Positions 18,271-26,832 of a stretch of DNA of 64,000 nt are shown here, piece by piece. The position numbers and the translations under genes were made by a program. The stretch comes from Thermomonas sp. Its GTDB lineage: Bacteria > Pseudomonadota > Gammaproteobacteria > Xanthomonadales > Xanthomonadaceae. The DNA is taken from the NCBI RefSeq assembly GCF_023953935.1, contig NZ_JAMLIW010000010.1:45021-109020 (forward strand). Reading direction: 5' to 3'. The notes beneath the pieces were generated by a model. The model ran no database searches. It saw nothing but the letters and a program-made list of their open reading frames with translations, and was not told where the DNA came from. Position 1 is the first letter of the stretch. Every line of letters starts with the position of its first letter.

Positions 18271-19680
18271 TCAGATCGTGTAGTACAGCTGGTACTCCAG
18301 CGGATGGGTGGCGGCGCGGAACGCGGTGACCTCCTTCATCTTCAGCGCGATGTAGGCGTCGATGAAGTCGTCGCTGAACACCCCGCCGGCCTTGAGGAAG
18401 TCGCGATCGGCGTCCAGCGCTTCCAGCGCCTGGTCGAGCGAATGGCAGACGGTTGGATAATTCTTTTCCTCTTCAGGCGGCAGGTCATACAGGTCCTTGT
18501 CGCTGGCCGCGCCCGGGTCGATCCGGTTCTTGATGCCGTCGAGGCCGGCCATCAGCAGCGCGGCGAAGATCAGGTAGCCGCTGTTCATCGGATCGGGGAA
18601 GCGGATCTCGATGCGGCGCGCCTTCGGGTTGGAGACGTAGGGAATGCGGCAGGAGGCCGAGCGGTTCGAGGCCGAGTAGGCCAGCATCACCGGCGCTTCG
18701 AAGCCCGGAACCAGGCGCTTGTAGCTGTTGGTGGTCGAGTTGGCGAAGGCGTTGATGGCGCGCGCGTGCTTGAAGATGCCGCCGATGTACCACAGCGCTG
18801 TTTGCGACAGGCCGCCGTAGCCGTCGCCGGAAAACAGATTCACGCCGCTCTTGGCCAGCGACATGTGCACGTGCATGCCGCTGCCGTTGTCGCCGACGAT
18901 GGGCTTGGGCATGAAGGTGGCGGTCTTGCCGCTGCGATGGGCGACGTTCTTGATGATGTACTTCATCGCCAGCAGGTCGTCGCCCTTCTTCACGAGGGTG
19001 TTGAAACGGGTGCCGATCTCGCACTGGCCGGCATTGGCCACTTCGTGGTGGTGCACTTCGACTTCGATGCCCACCTTGCCCAGCGTCTTGCACATTTCCG
19101 CACGCAGGTCGTGCAGCGAATCCAGCGGCGCGACCGGGAAATAGCCGCCCTTGACCATCGGCCGATAGCCGCTGTTGCCGCCGGCGTAGTCGCGCGCCGA
19201 GTTCCAGTGCGCCTCTTCCGAATCGATCTGGTAGAAGGTGTGGCCCATCTCGTTGGCAAAGCGCACCGAGTCGAAAATGAAGAACTCGGGCTCCGGGCCG
19301 AAGAAGGCCTGGTCGGCGATGCCGCTGGCCTTGAGGTAGGCCTCGGCGCGCCGCGCCACGCCACGCGGATCGCGGGTGTAGGCCTGCATGGTGGCCGGGT
19401 CGAGGATGTCGCAGCTGAGCACCAGGGTGGGGTCGGCGGTGAACGGATCGACGTAGGCGGTGGTCGGGTCGGGCAGCAGCACCATGTCCGAATTCTGGAT
19501 ACCACGCCAGCCGTTGATGGAACTGCCGTCGAACATGCGTCCGTCCTCGAACAGGCTGGCATCGACGATCGAAGCCGGGAACGTCACGTGGTGCTGGACG
19601 CCGCGCATGTCGGCAAAGCGCAGGTCGACGAATTCGATCTTGTGGGTCTTGAGCAGGGTTTCGATGTGGTCGATGGACAT
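18271..19680 (-). CDS. glnA: glutamine synthetase, type I
   Basis: A 469-residue GSI that makes glutamine from glutamate, ammonia and ATP. Family blocks are [16 protein letters not shown] (N-terminus), [10 protein letters not shown], the metal-binding [12 protein letters not shown] and [30 protein letters not shown], and [13 protein letters not shown]. The adenylylation Tyr lies in DLYDLPPEE, so GlnE control is likely. A sigma-54 promoter and an NtrC-type site lie 105-200 bp upstream. A heptamer repeat occupies the last stretch before the ATG, so no ordinary Shine-Dalgarno position is free except a GGAA 7 bp upstream. Confidence 0.98.
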   Translation of the reverse strand: MSIDHIETLLKTHKIEFVDLRFADMRGVQHHVTFPASIVDASLFEDGRMFDGSSINGWRGIQNSDMVLLPDPTTAYVDPFTADPTLVLSCDILDPATMQAYTRDPRGVARRAEAYLKASGIADQAFFGPEPEFFIFDSVRFANEMGHTFYQIDSEEAHWNSARDYAGGNSGYRPMVKGGYFPVAPLDSLHDLRAEMCKTLGKVGIEVEVHHHEVANAGQCEIGTRFNTLVKKGDDLLAMKYIIKNVAHRSGKTATFMPKPIVGDNGSGMHVHMSLAKSGVNLFSGDGYGGLSQTALWYIGGIFKHARAINAFANSTTNSYKRLVPGFEAPVMLAYSASNRSASCRIPYVSNPKARRIEIRFPDPMNSGYLIFAALLMAGLDGIKNRIDPGAASDKDLYDLPPEEEKNYPTVCHSLDQALEALDADRDFLKAGGVFSDDFIDAYIALKMKEVTAFRAATHPLEYQLYYTI

Positions 19681-19691
19681 GGGGGGGTTCC

Positions 19692-19741
19692 GTGATTGGT
19701 GATTGGTGATTGGGAATTCGTGATTCGTGATTCGTGATTCG
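19692..19741. repeat. heptamer repeat directly upstream of glnA
   Basis: About seven units of GTGATTG/GTGATTC with 7-bp periodicity on the plus strand, ending 11 bp before the glnA ATG. On the glnA strand it reads as AATCACG then CCAATCAC units. It forms the left arm of a large inverted repeat whose right arm (19943-20040) abuts uppP. Confidence 0.93.
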
Positions 19742-19784
19742 GAAGAGCGGGGACAGTTGCAGCGGGTTGATGTTGCAGGGTTCT

Positions 19785-19800
19785 TGCAGAAAACGTGCCA
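19785..19800 (-). promoter_or_regulatory. sigma-54 (-24/-12) promoter of glnA
   Basis: The minus strand reads TGGCACG-TTTT-CTGCA. This matches the sigma-54 consensus TGGCACG-N4-TTGCA at every defined base but one (C for T). It lies ~105 bp upstream of the glnA start in the right orientation, with an NtrC-type palindrome a further ~60 bp upstream. The arrangement is the classical nitrogen-regulated glnA promoter. Confidence 0.85.
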
Positions 19801-19861
19801 ACGCACAGATACTGGCAACCCATTGATTTACATGGATGCAATCTGATAGTAATCACTTTTA

Positions 19862-19878
19862 TGCACAAGGAAAGTGCA
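19862..19878. promoter_or_regulatory. NtrC-type enhancer site for glnA
   Basis: TGCAC-AAGGAAA-GTGCA is a 17-bp site with the exact outer half-sites of the NtrC consensus (TGCAC-N7-GTGCA). Its near edge is 62 bp upstream of the -24 element of the glnA sigma-54 promoter, a normal enhancer distance. A further TGCAC half-site occurs at 19893. The site is also ~170 bp upstream of uppP on the other strand. Confidence 0.8.
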
Positions 19879-19942
19879 AACAATCGGCAAAATGCACAAA
19901 TATAAAGCGTTCGATTATCCGCTATCCTGCGCGACTGCTCTT

Positions 19943-20040
19943 CCCAATCACGAATCACGAATCACCAATCACCAATCACTGCCCTTCCCAATCACCAATC
20001 ACCAATCACCAATCACGACCCTTCCCAATCACCAATCACA
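19943..20040. repeat. heptamer repeat directly upstream of uppP
   Basis: Thirteen or so AATCACG/AATCACC units in three blocks are separated by short CTGCCCTTCCC and CGACCCTTCCC spacers, ending about 5 bp before the uppP ATG. The orientation relative to the downstream gene is the same as at hslU, glnA, rpiA and gmk. No Shine-Dalgarno sequence is visible between repeat and start. Confidence 0.94.
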
Positions 20041-20045
20041 GCTCC

Positions 20046-20906
20046 ATGTCCGACCTCCTCGCCGCCCTGCTGCTGGGCATCATCGAAGGCATCACCGAAT
20101 TCCTGCCGATTTCCAGTACCGGCCATCTGCTGATCGCCGAGCGCTGGTTGGGCGCGCGCAGTGAATTGTTCAACATCGCGATCCAGGCCGGCGCCATCGT
20201 CGCGGTGGTACTGATTTACCGGCAACGGCTGTGGGCGATGCTGCTGGCCTTCCTTGGCCGCACCGCACCGGCAAGCGCTGTCGGTGTCGCCTCACCCGCA
20301 TTGGACACGCCGGCCCACGCACGCGGCTACGCATGGAAGTTGATCGCGGCATTCGTCACCACGGCCGTGCTGGGCCTGATGGTGAAGGCGCTGGGTTGGG
20401 AACTGCCGACCCAGGTGCGGCCGATCGCCTGGGCGCTGGTCATCGGCGCGCTGTGGATGCTGGCGGCGGAGTATTTCGCGGCGCGGCGCGCGGCCAGCGT
20501 CGGTGAGCGCGCCGCGATCACCTGGACCGTCGCCATTCTGGTCGGCATCGCGCAGGTGGTGGCCGGCGTGTTCCCCGGCACCTCGCGCAGCGCCACCACC
20601 ATCTTCATCGCCCTGCTGGCCGGCACCACCAGCCGGGTGGCGGCCACCGAGTTCGCGTTCCTGGTCGGCATCCCGACCATGTTCGCGGCGACCGGCTACG
20701 AGTTTCTGTCGCTGGTGCGCCACGGCCAGGTCGGCCACGAGGATTGGGCGTCGCTGGGCGTAGCCTTCGTGGCTGCGCTTGTCACCGCCTTCGTGGCGGT
20801 GAAGTGGCTGCTGCATTACATCCAGAGCCACCGCTTCACGCCGTTCGCGTTCTACCGCATCGCGCTGGGCGCGGCGCTGCTGTGTTGGCTGCCGGTGGGA
20901 AGTTGA
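20046..20906 (+). CDS. uppP: undecaprenyl-diphosphate phosphatase
   Basis: A 286-residue polytopic membrane phosphatase (BacA/UppP) that recycles undecaprenyl pyrophosphate for cell-wall synthesis; overproduction gives bacitracin resistance. The two family signatures are present: EGITEFLPISSTGHL near the N-terminus and FPGTSRSATTI near residue 180, containing the catalytic Glu/Arg/Ser/Thr set. About eight hydrophobic segments are visible. ATG 20046 fits the family start. It diverges from glnA. Confidence 0.96.
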   Translation: MSDLLAALLLGIIEGITEFLPISSTGHLLIAERWLGARSELFNIAIQAGAIVAVVLIYRQRLWAMLLAFLGRTAPASAVGVASPALDTPAHARGYAWKLIAAFVTTAVLGLMVKALGWELPTQVRPIAWALVIGALWMLAAEYFAARRAASVGERAAITWTVAILVGIAQVVAGVFPGTSRSATTIFIALLAGTTSRVAATEFAFLVGIPTMFAATGYEFLSLVRHGQVGHEDWASLGVAFVAALVTAFVAVKWLLHYIQSHRFTPFAFYRIALGAALLCWLPVGS

Positions 20907-21045
20907 TCGCGGGCAGTGATTACGCTGATTCTTGACGCGGATGGATGCGAAAAGCGCAGGATGCTTTGAAGCTGGTTCTCCGCGCGCATTCGGGTTGAAC
21001 CGCGTCAGAAGCTTTCGGGAACCTCGAAAACCGGAGTATTGCTCG

Positions 21046-21248
21046 TCATTCCCGCGCAAGCGGGAATCCATTTTGGGGGCTCCGGTCAGGGATATGAGGA
21101 TTTTCGGGGCTTCCTTTCGTTCATCCGGCCGCACAGAAACGCAAAAGCCCGCATTGCTGCGGGCTTTTGCATGAGGCTGGATACCCGACGAGAGCACTCG
21201 GGGATGACGTACTGACAAAGCTGGATCCCCGCTTGCGCGGGGATGATG
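21046..21248. repeat. inverted pair of REP elements flanking a terminator
   Basis: The 384-bp uppP-rpmG spacer holds no gene. Two copies of one palindromic element lie in opposite orientation: TCATTCCCGCGCAAGCGGGAA (start 21046) and GGATCCCCGCTTGCGCGGGGATGATG (21223-21248). A transcription terminator sits between them. The same element class recurs at ~51180-51293 with GCGAAAGC cores. Confidence 0.85.
21141..21170. terminator. bidirectional intrinsic terminator
   Basis: A perfect 13-bp stem (GCAAAAGCCCGCA / TGCGGGCTTTTGC) with a 4-nt TTGC loop. The A/T-rich outer part supplies a U-tract on either strand. It lies between the converging ends of uppP and the rpmB-rpmG operon. Confidence 0.85.
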
Positions 21249-21290
21249 TTCCGGCAGAGCCATTCGCGCGGGCGCGAATGGGCCGTCACA

Positions 21291-21455
21291 TCACTTGATC
21301 TTGCCTTCCTTGTACATCACGTGCTTGCGAACGACGGGGTCGTACTTGCTGACCTCCATCTTGTTCGGGGTGTTCTTCTTGTTCTTGTCGGTCGTGTAGA
21401 AATGACCGGTGCCGGCCGAAGAGATCAGGCGGATCTTGTCGCGCTTGGTAGCCAT
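21291..21455 (-). CDS. rpmG: 50S ribosomal protein L33
   Basis: A 54-residue basic ribosomal protein, [20 protein letters not shown] at the start and [11 protein letters not shown] at the end. It lacks the CxxC pairs of the zinc-binding form, so it is the zinc-free (C-minus) type. It follows rpmB by 13 bp on the same strand, the standard bacterial rpmB-rpmG operon, and a strong hairpin terminator lies ~120 bp downstream. Confidence 0.98.
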   Translation of the reverse strand: MATKRDKIRLISSAGTGHFYTTDKNKKNTPNKMEVSKYDPVVRKHVMYKEGKIK

Positions 21456-21468
21456 GGTTTATCTCTCC

Positions 21469-21705
21469 TCAGACCTTCTCGCCCTGCTTGCGCAGGTCGG
21501 CGAGGACGGCGTCGATGCCGTTCTTGTCGATGGTGCGCAGCGCGGCATTGGAAACACGGAGCTTGACCCAACGGTTCTCCGAGGCGACCCAGAAACGGCG
21601 CTCGTGGAGGTTGGGCTGGAAGCGACGACGCGTCTTGCGGTTGGAATGCGAGACGTTGTTGCCGGTCGTCGTGCGCTTGCCGGTCACTTGGCAGACTTTG
21701 GACAC
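21469..21705 (-). CDS. rpmB: 50S ribosomal protein L28
   Basis: A 78-residue L28 with the family phrases [27 protein letters not shown] and [13 protein letters not shown]. The start is GTG at 21705, which gives exactly the family N-terminus (V/M-SKVCQ); no in-frame ATG is nearby. It is the first gene of the rpmB-rpmG operon. Confidence 0.97.
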   Translation of the reverse strand: MSKVCQVTGKRTTTGNNVSHSNRKTRRRFQPNLHERRFWVASENRWVKLRVSNAALRTIDKNGIDAVLADLRKQGEKV

Positions 21706-21924
21706 TGGGCACCTCGATAAGTTGAAAGTCCGGCCACGGATGGCCAGGCTTTTGCGGAAGGATCCGCAAACGGTTGTCGCCCGTAGCCCGGGTGACGGCG
21801 GCCCCGCTGATCGCAACGGGAAGGCGCTGCAGCTTGCAGCGAGCCGCGCATTATGCGGCGTTTTTCCTTGCGGTGCAATTAGTTGGGTGTGCCAGCCCGG
21901 CATTCGGGCCGGCCGCCGGCTGCC

Positions 21925-22572
21925 CTACAGCACCTGCACCGGCTCCCCGCCGACGATCACCACGTCGGCCGGACGGCGGGCGAACAGGCCGACGCTGACC
22001 ACGCCGGGGATCTGGTTGAGCTCGGTTTCCAGTTTGACCGGGTCGATGATCCGCAGGTTGTGGATATCGAGGATCCAGTTGCCATTGTCGGTGACGGTGC
22101 CTTCGCGCCAGACCGGCTGGCCGCCAGTGTCGGCGAGGATGGCGCGCGCGACCAGGCTGCGCGCCATCGGGATCACTTCGACGGGCAGCGGGAAATGGCC
22201 GAGGATCGGCACCTGTTTGCTGGCATCGATGATGCACACGAAGCGCTGGCTGGCCTGGGCGATGATCTTCTCGCGGGTCAGCGCGCCGCCGCCGCCCTTG
22301 ATCAGGCGCTTGTGCGGGTCGCATTCGTCGGCGCCATCGACGTAGAGCGACAACGGCCCGGCGCTGTTGAGGTCGATGACGTCGATCCCATGCGCCTTGA
22401 GCTGGGCCGTGCTTTGCTCGGAGCTGGAGACCGCGCCGCGAATGCGGCCTTTCCACGCGGCCAGCGCGTCGATGAAACAGGCAACGGTGGAGCCGGTGCC
22501 GATGCCGACGATCATGTCGTCTTCGACGTAGGCGAGGGCGCGTTCGGCGGCTTGGCGTTTGGCTTCTGTCAT
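21925..22572 (-). CDS. rpiA: ribose-5-phosphate isomerase A
   Basis: A 215-residue RpiA interconverting ribose-5-phosphate and ribulose-5-phosphate in the pentose phosphate pathway. Signatures are VGIGTGSTV (phosphate loop), SSSEQST, DGADECD with the catalytic Asp/Glu region, [12 protein letters not shown] with the catalytic Lys, and GHFPLPVEV. The ATG at 22572 is abutted by a heptamer repeat that fills the 38-bp gap to the upstream EVE gene, leaving no evident ribosome-binding site. Confidence 0.97.
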   Translation of the reverse strand: MTEAKRQAAERALAYVEDDMIVGIGTGSTVACFIDALAAWKGRIRGAVSSSEQSTAQLKAHGIDVIDLNSAGPLSLYVDGADECDPHKRLIKGGGGALTREKIIAQASQRFVCIIDASKQVPILGHFPLPVEVIPMARSLVARAILADTGGQPVWREGTVTDNGNWILDIHNLRIIDPVKLETELNQIPGVVSVGLFARRPADVVIVGGEPVQVL

Positions 22573-22610
22573 GGGATTGGGGATTGGGGAGACGGGAGAC
22601 GGGAGACGGG
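22573..22610. repeat. heptamer repeat filling the EVE-rpiA gap
   Basis: The whole 38-bp interval between the EVE gene stop and the rpiA ATG consists of GATTGGG (x2) and GAGACGG (x3) units on the plus strand, that is CCCGTCTCCCGTCTCC... then CCCCAATCCC on the rpiA strand. This is the shortest of the heptamer arrays in the window. Confidence 0.9.
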
Positions 22611-23081
22611 CTATTCGAGGGAGAGCAGCAGTTGCCACTGGGGGGCAGTGACCGGAAACACCGACAGCCGGTTGCCGCGGGCGGTCAGGGCGAAGCCTTC
22701 GCCCAGTTCTTCGGCATGTTCGCGGATTTCCGCCAGCGGGATCAGGCGCCGCAGCTTGCGTTCGAAGGCGACATCGACCAGGTACCAGCGCGGCTGCTCG
22801 CGGCTGGCCTTGGGGTCGTGGTAGTGGGAAGCCGGGTCGAACTGGGTCTCGTCGGGATAGGACGGACTGGCGATGCGGGCAATTCCGGCGATGCCGGGCA
22901 CCGCGCAGTTGGAGTGGTAGAACAGCACGCCGTCGCCCACCCGCATGCCGTCGCGCATGAAATTGCGCGCCTGGTAGTTGCGCACGCCGTTCCATGGTTC
23001 GGTGCCGGCGCGGGCGAGGTCGTCGATGGAAAAGGCGTCCGGTTCGGATTTCATCATCCAGTAGCGGCGGCGCGCGCTCAT
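22611..23081 (-). CDS. EVE-domain protein (thymocyte nuclear protein 1-like)
   Basis: A 156-residue single-domain EVE (PUA-like) protein. Diagnostic segments are [34 protein letters not shown] with the family-typical [12 protein letters not shown], and a C-terminal [17 protein letters not shown] domains bind modified nucleobases in DNA or RNA. ATG 23081 was preferred over the upstream in-frame ATG at 23102 because it overlaps the fthC stop as ATGA, showing translational coupling with the folate gene. Confidence 0.9.
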   Translation of the reverse strand: MSARRRYWMMKSEPDAFSIDDLARAGTEPWNGVRNYQARNFMRDGMRVGDGVLFYHSNCAVPGIAGIARIASPSYPDETQFDPASHYHDPKASREQPRWYLVDVAFERKLRRLIPLAEIREHAEELGEGFALTARGNRLSVFPVTAPQWQLLLSLE

Positions 23082-23671
23082 CGTTCGCCTCCGGCGAGCC
23101 ATGTGTCGGTTTCACTGCAAATCGCGTCCAGCCGCACATCCCAGGCTTCGGTCGGCACCCGTTCGGCGCGCTGGACCGAGAATGCGGCGCCGACCAGCCA
23201 CGGCGGCGGCGCCTGCGCGCGGCGAAAGGCGAGGCTGCGGTCGTACCAGCCGCCGCCCATGCCCAGCCGGTTGCCGGCGGCATCGAAGCCGGTCAGCGGC
23301 ACCACCAGCAGCGCCAGGTCGGAGGCCGCAAACGTCTGCCCAGGCGCGACATCCGGTTCGGGGATGCCGTAGCGGTTGCTCACCAGCGGCGCGCCGCTGC
23401 GCCATTCGGCGAAGCGCAGGCGGCGGTCCGCATGCAGCACCGGCAGGCAATAGCGGATGCTGGGCGGCAGGCGCAGCTGGAAGGCGTGCAGGCCGATTTC
23501 ACCATCCACCGCCCAGTAGCCGGCCACGCGGCCGGCCCGCGGGAAAAACGGCAGTGCCAGCAGGCGCTCGGCCAGCGCTTCGGCGGCGGCGATGCGCTGC
23601 GTCGCGGGCAGGACGCGGCGACGTTCGCGCAGCGTGGCGCGCAGCGCCACACGGTCGGAGGACGGGTTCAC
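23078..23671 (-). CDS. fthC: 5-formyltetrahydrofolate cyclo-ligase
   Basis: A 197-residue YgfA/MTHFS-type enzyme that uses ATP to convert 5-formyl-THF to 5,10-methenyl-THF. It has the basic N-terminal helix ([17 protein letters not shown]), [28 protein letters not shown], the [21 protein letters not shown] phosphate-binding loop and a final [10 protein letters not shown]. The GTG at 23671 gives a normal N-terminus; longer readings would overlap the 6S RNA. The position directly after the 6S RNA gene repeats the ssrS-ygfA order of E. coli. Confidence 0.93.
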   Translation of the reverse strand: MNPSSDRVALRATLRERRRVLPATQRIAAAEALAERLLALPFFPRAGRVAGYWAVDGEIGLHAFQLRLPPSIRYCLPVLHADRRLRFAEWRSGAPLVSNRYGIPEPDVAPGQTFAASDLALLVVPLTGFDAAGNRLGMGGGWYDRSLAFRRAQAPPPWLVGAAFSVQRAERVPTEAWDVRLDAICSETDTWLAGGER

Positions 23672-23704
23672 GCGGGGCGCGTCCTGCGGGAATGGGGAAG
23701 GAGA

Positions 23705-23893
23705 AGAGAATGCCTCCACCGTGCCGATGCGTGCGTAACGACCTTGAACCAGCGGTTCAAGTGGGGAAGCGCGGTGGCCTTCGGGCTTTCCGCTCGTGGG
23801 CGGACCTGCACTCCCGGCAACCGATGCCACCCCGTGGTCGTCATCTAGGGACAAGGCAAATGTTGCGCACGCCGTCGCACACGGCAGAGGGCG
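23705..23893 (-). ncRNA. ssrS: 6S RNA
   Basis: The minus strand contains the 6S hallmark near the 3' end, CTTGAACC-GCT-GGTTCAAGG, followed by GTTACGCACGCATCGG, closely like E. coli ssrS. The ends form an 11-bp closing stem including G-U pairs: CCUCUGCCGUG (from ~23890) with CACGGUGGAGG (to ~23712). The length is about 185 nt, as expected for a 6S RNA that binds sigma-70 holoenzyme in stationary phase. The locus sits between zapA and fthC, as in other gammaproteobacteria. A TATATT -10-like box lies at 23899-23904 upstream of the 5' end. Exact ends are estimated. Confidence 0.88.
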
Positions 23894-23958
23894 AGACCAA
23901 TATACCCCACTGTGGCCGAGCTGGCGCATGCCGCCGGCGAACGGCGCACGGGCCGCGT

Positions 23959-24252
23959 TCAGCCGGCCTGTGCCAGCAGCGCGTCAAGCTTGCGGTTGGC
24001 TTCGTCGATGAGCACGAACGCGGAATCAGGCCGCGCCTCCGGGCCGTTCCGGGCCTGCTGCAACTCGTGGGCGAGGTTGAGCGCCGCCAGCACCGCCAAG
24101 CGATCGGGGGCCACCAGCTTGTCGCCGCCGCGCAGTTCGCGCATGCGCGCGTCGAGCATGCGTGCCGCCGCGATCAAACCGGCGCGTTCGGCGTCGCTGG
24201 TGCCGAAGGTGTACTCGCGGTCGAGGATGTGGACGCTGACCGGCTCGCTCAT
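23959..24252 (-). CDS. zapA: cell division protein ZapA
   Basis: A 97-residue FtsZ-associated protein that bundles FtsZ polymers in the Z ring. The family start PVSVHILDREYTFGTSD is followed by DARMRELRGG, LAVLAALNLAHEL and a C-terminal coiled coil. It overlaps the upstream small coiled-coil gene by 4 bp (ATGA-type), and the 6S RNA gene follows at 65 bp. Confidence 0.95.
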   Translation of the reverse strand: MSEPVSVHILDREYTFGTSDAERAGLIAAARMLDARMRELRGGDKLVAPDRLAVLAALNLAHELQQARNGPEARPDSAFVLIDEANRKLDALLAQAG

Positions 24253-24470
24253 GTGTGCTGCTCCAGCGACTTGAGCCGCCCGATCATCGCCTCGACCCGG
24301 CTGCGCGCCTGCTCCTGCCGCGCCAGCAGCTGGGCGCGCTCGCTGCCCATCTGCTCGACCTGGGCGCGCAGCCCGCGGTTCTCCTCCTGCAGCCGGCGCA
24401 TGCGTTCGGCCAGCAGGTCGATCCGCGCCAGCAGCGCATGCAATTCGGCGTCGAGGTTGCGGGCGTTCAT
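24249..24470 (-). CDS. TIGR02449-type small coiled-coil protein (ZapB-like)
   Basis: A 73-residue protein, almost entirely a heptad coiled coil (LHALLARIDLLAERMRRLQEENRGL onward). Small proteins of this type directly upstream of zapA are grouped as TIGR02449 and are often considered ZapB-like. A cell-division role is inferred from coupling to zapA (4-bp overlap) and coiled-coil form only. Confidence 0.8.
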   Translation of the reverse strand: MNARNLDAELHALLARIDLLAERMRRLQEENRGLRAQVEQMGSERAQLLARQEQARSRVEAMIGRLKSLEQHT

Positions 24471-24479
24471 GGACGCACC

Positions 24480-26708
24480 TTAGGCAGGGGTTGGGTTGGG
24501 GTCAAGCGGATTGGCATCGGTCGGGGTCGGCACCGGGTCGCCTTGCAGGTAGCGCAGGCAGGCTTCGGCCGGTAGCGGCCGCGAGATCCAGTAGCCCTGC
24601 GCAAGATCGCAGTGGTGCTGTTCGAGGAAGGCGAGCTGTTCGGGCGTTTCCACGCCTTCGGCCACGACCAGCAGGCCGAGCGTGCGCGCCATCGCGATGA
24701 TGGTCGTGGTGATGGTGGTGTCTTCGCTGTCTTCACTCGAGGCCAGGCCGTCGATGAAGGCCTTGTCGATCTTCAGGGTATTGATCGGCAGCCGGTGCAG
24801 ATAGGCCAGCGAGGAATAGCCGGTGCCGAAATCGTCGACCGCAATCGAGATGCCCATGCGCTGGAATGCCTGCAGGCGCTCGCTGGCGAGCTCGGCGTTG
24901 CTCATCAGCACGCTTTCGGTCAGCTCCAGTTCGAGCACGCTGGCCGGCAGGTCGTTGTCCACCAGCGCACGGTGGACGCTGCCGGCCAGATCGCTGCGCA
25001 GCAGCTGCAGCGCCGACACATTGACAGCCATCACCAGGCGTTGATCGACGCCGGCAGCCCGCCACGCGGCCAGGGTCCGGCAGGCTTCACCGATCACCCA
25101 TTCACCGATCGGGACGATCAGGCCGCTTTCTTCCGCCAGCGGGATGAACTGCCCGGGGGGAATCCAGCCGAACTCCGGGCTGTGCCAGCGCAGCAGGGCT
25201 TCAACGCAGCCGATTCGACCGTTCCTGAGGTCGGACTGCGGCTGATAGACCAGCTGCAATTCGTTGCGCTCGAGCACCCGGCGCAGGGCGGTCATGAGGT
25301 TGGCGCGATGGCGAATGTCGTTGTCCATCGCTTCGGCGTAGCGCACGAAGGTGCGTTTGCCGGCGGCCTTGGCCTGGTACATCGCGGTATCGGCGTGCTT
25401 GAGCAGGTCGCTGGGCACCTGGGCGTGGTCCGGGAACAGGCTGACCCCGACCGAGGGCGAAATGGTGAACTCGTAGCGGTCGTCCAGGCGCAGCGGGGCA
25501 TCGAAGGCCTCGACGATGCGCCGCGCGTATGCGTCCGCCTCTTCCCCGCTGTGGATGTCCTCGATGACGGCGGTGAATTCGTCGCCACCGATCCGCGCCA
25601 CGGTGCGCTCGGCCCCGACCGCTTCCAGCAGGCGCTGGGCGGCGGCGCGCAGCACGCGGTCGCCGATGGCGTGGCCCAGGGTGTCGTTGACGTCCTTGAA
25701 ATTGTCCAGATCGAGAAACAGCACGCCGACCTTGGTGGCGTGCTGGCGGGCCTGCATGATCGCGCGCGCCAGCCGGTCGGACAGCTGGGTCCGGTTCGGC
25801 AGGTTGGTCAGCGGATCGTAGTTGGCGAGAAAGCGCAGTTCGTGTTCAAGTCGGCGCTGTTCGGTGATGTCGCTGGCGACGATCACGTAGCGGCGCTGGT
25901 GCGTGCGCGGGTCTTCGATGCTCGTGCACTGCATCGCGCACAGGAAATCGACGCCATCCTTGCGCTGCTGCCACATTTCCCCGGTCCAATGGTCCTGGGT
26001 GCGGATGGCCGCGCGCGCGGCGGCGTGGAATTCTGGTTCGTGCTGCTTGCCGTTGAGCAGCGCGGCGTCCTTGCCGATCACGTCCTTGGCCTCGTGCCCG
26101 CTCATCCGGCAGAACGCCTGGTTGACGGCGATGAAGGCGAAGTCGGAATCCAGCACGGCCACCGACTCGGCCATGTTGCGCATGACCTCGATGGCGACTT
26201 CGTGCTGGCCCTCCAGCTCGCGCAGGGCTTCGATGTTGCGGGCCGTGCCCGCCACCAGGGTCGCGCGGCCGCCGGCGTCGCGTCGCGTCGTGCGCCCGTG
26301 CGCGCGCATCCATACCCACGTGTCCCCTTCGCTGCGAAAACGCAGTTCGATCTGCAACATCGGCATGTCGCCGCGCAGGTGGGCGCGCAGGGCGTCGAGC
26401 ACGCGCGGCAAGTCGTCGGGATGGATCTGGGTGTCACGATCCTGATCCAGACGCACCGCCAGATCATTGTCGGCGTCGGCCACGATCCGGACGCGCTCCA
26501 GGTGCTGGGTGCGCAGGTCGTACTGCCAATACATCTCGTCCGACGCCCACAGCGCCAGCCGCAGCTGCTGGTCGCGTTCGTCGAGCTCCTGGCGGAACCG
26601 CTGCTGGTCGCGCTCGCGGCGGCGGAAGCTCGCCAGCGCAAGCCCGGCCAGTGCCAGCACGAGGGCCGACAGCAGCAAAACCAGCGGCGTATCGATGGGC
26701 GTATTCAA
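24480..26708 (-). CDS. membrane-anchored PAS-GGDEF-EAL protein
   Basis: A ~742-residue cyclic-di-GMP enzyme. Domains in order: one N-terminal membrane helix (LVLLLSALVLALAGLALASF), a PAS3-like domain (~45-160, SDEMYWQYD), a second PAS domain (~170-290, ending IVASDITEQRRLEHE), GGDEF (~300-460) with RIGGDEF intact, and EAL (~480-730) with EALLRW, NVSALQLL, ELTES, DDFGTGYSSLAYL and QGYW. Both catalytic motifs look active, so it may make or degrade c-di-GMP. The TTG at 26708 is the best start before the helix; no strong ribosome-binding site is seen, so the start is uncertain. PilZ proteins lie at 30-34 kb. Confidence 0.9.
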   Translation of the reverse strand: MNTPIDTPLVLLLSALVLALAGLALASFRRRERDQQRFRQELDERDQQLRLALWASDEMYWQYDLRTQHLERVRIVADADNDLAVRLDQDRDTQIHPDDLPRVLDALRAHLRGDMPMLQIELRFRSEGDTWVWMRAHGRTTRRDAGGRATLVAGTARNIEALRELEGQHEVAIEVMRNMAESVAVLDSDFAFIAVNQAFCRMSGHEAKDVIGKDAALLNGKQHEPEFHAAARAAIRTQDHWTGEMWQQRKDGVDFLCAMQCTSIEDPRTHQRRYVIVASDITEQRRLEHELRFLANYDPLTNLPNRTQLSDRLARAIMQARQHATKVGVLFLDLDNFKDVNDTLGHAIGDRVLRAAAQRLLEAVGAERTVARIGGDEFTAVIEDIHSGEEADAYARRIVEAFDAPLRLDDRYEFTISPSVGVSLFPDHAQVPSDLLKHADTAMYQAKAAGKRTFVRYAEAMDNDIRHRANLMTALRRVLERNELQLVYQPQSDLRNGRIGCVEALLRWHSPEFGWIPPGQFIPLAEESGLIVPIGEWVIGEACRTLAAWRAAGVDQRLVMAVNVSALQLLRSDLAGSVHRALVDNDLPASVLELELTESVLMSNAELASERLQAFQRMGISIAVDDFGTGYSSLAYLHRLPINTLKIDKAFIDGLASSEDSEDTTITTTIIAMARTLGLLVVAEGVETPEQLAFLEQHHCDLAQGYWISRPLPAEACLRYLQGDPVPTPTDANPLDPNPTPA

Positions 26709-26832
26709 GGTCGGGGTCGAGGCGGTCGTCGGTGCGGGCTGGCGAAGGCGGCAGCAGCGATGGGTCAGGCGACCCTGAAAACCCTTCGAGTTTAGGCGCA
26801 GCCCTGCCAGAACAACAAGCGACCGGCCGCGA

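Noticed and set aside
24612-26795. 727-codon plus-strand open frame
   Set aside because: It is the reverse shadow of the GGDEF-EAL gene, which has clear motifs on the minus strand.
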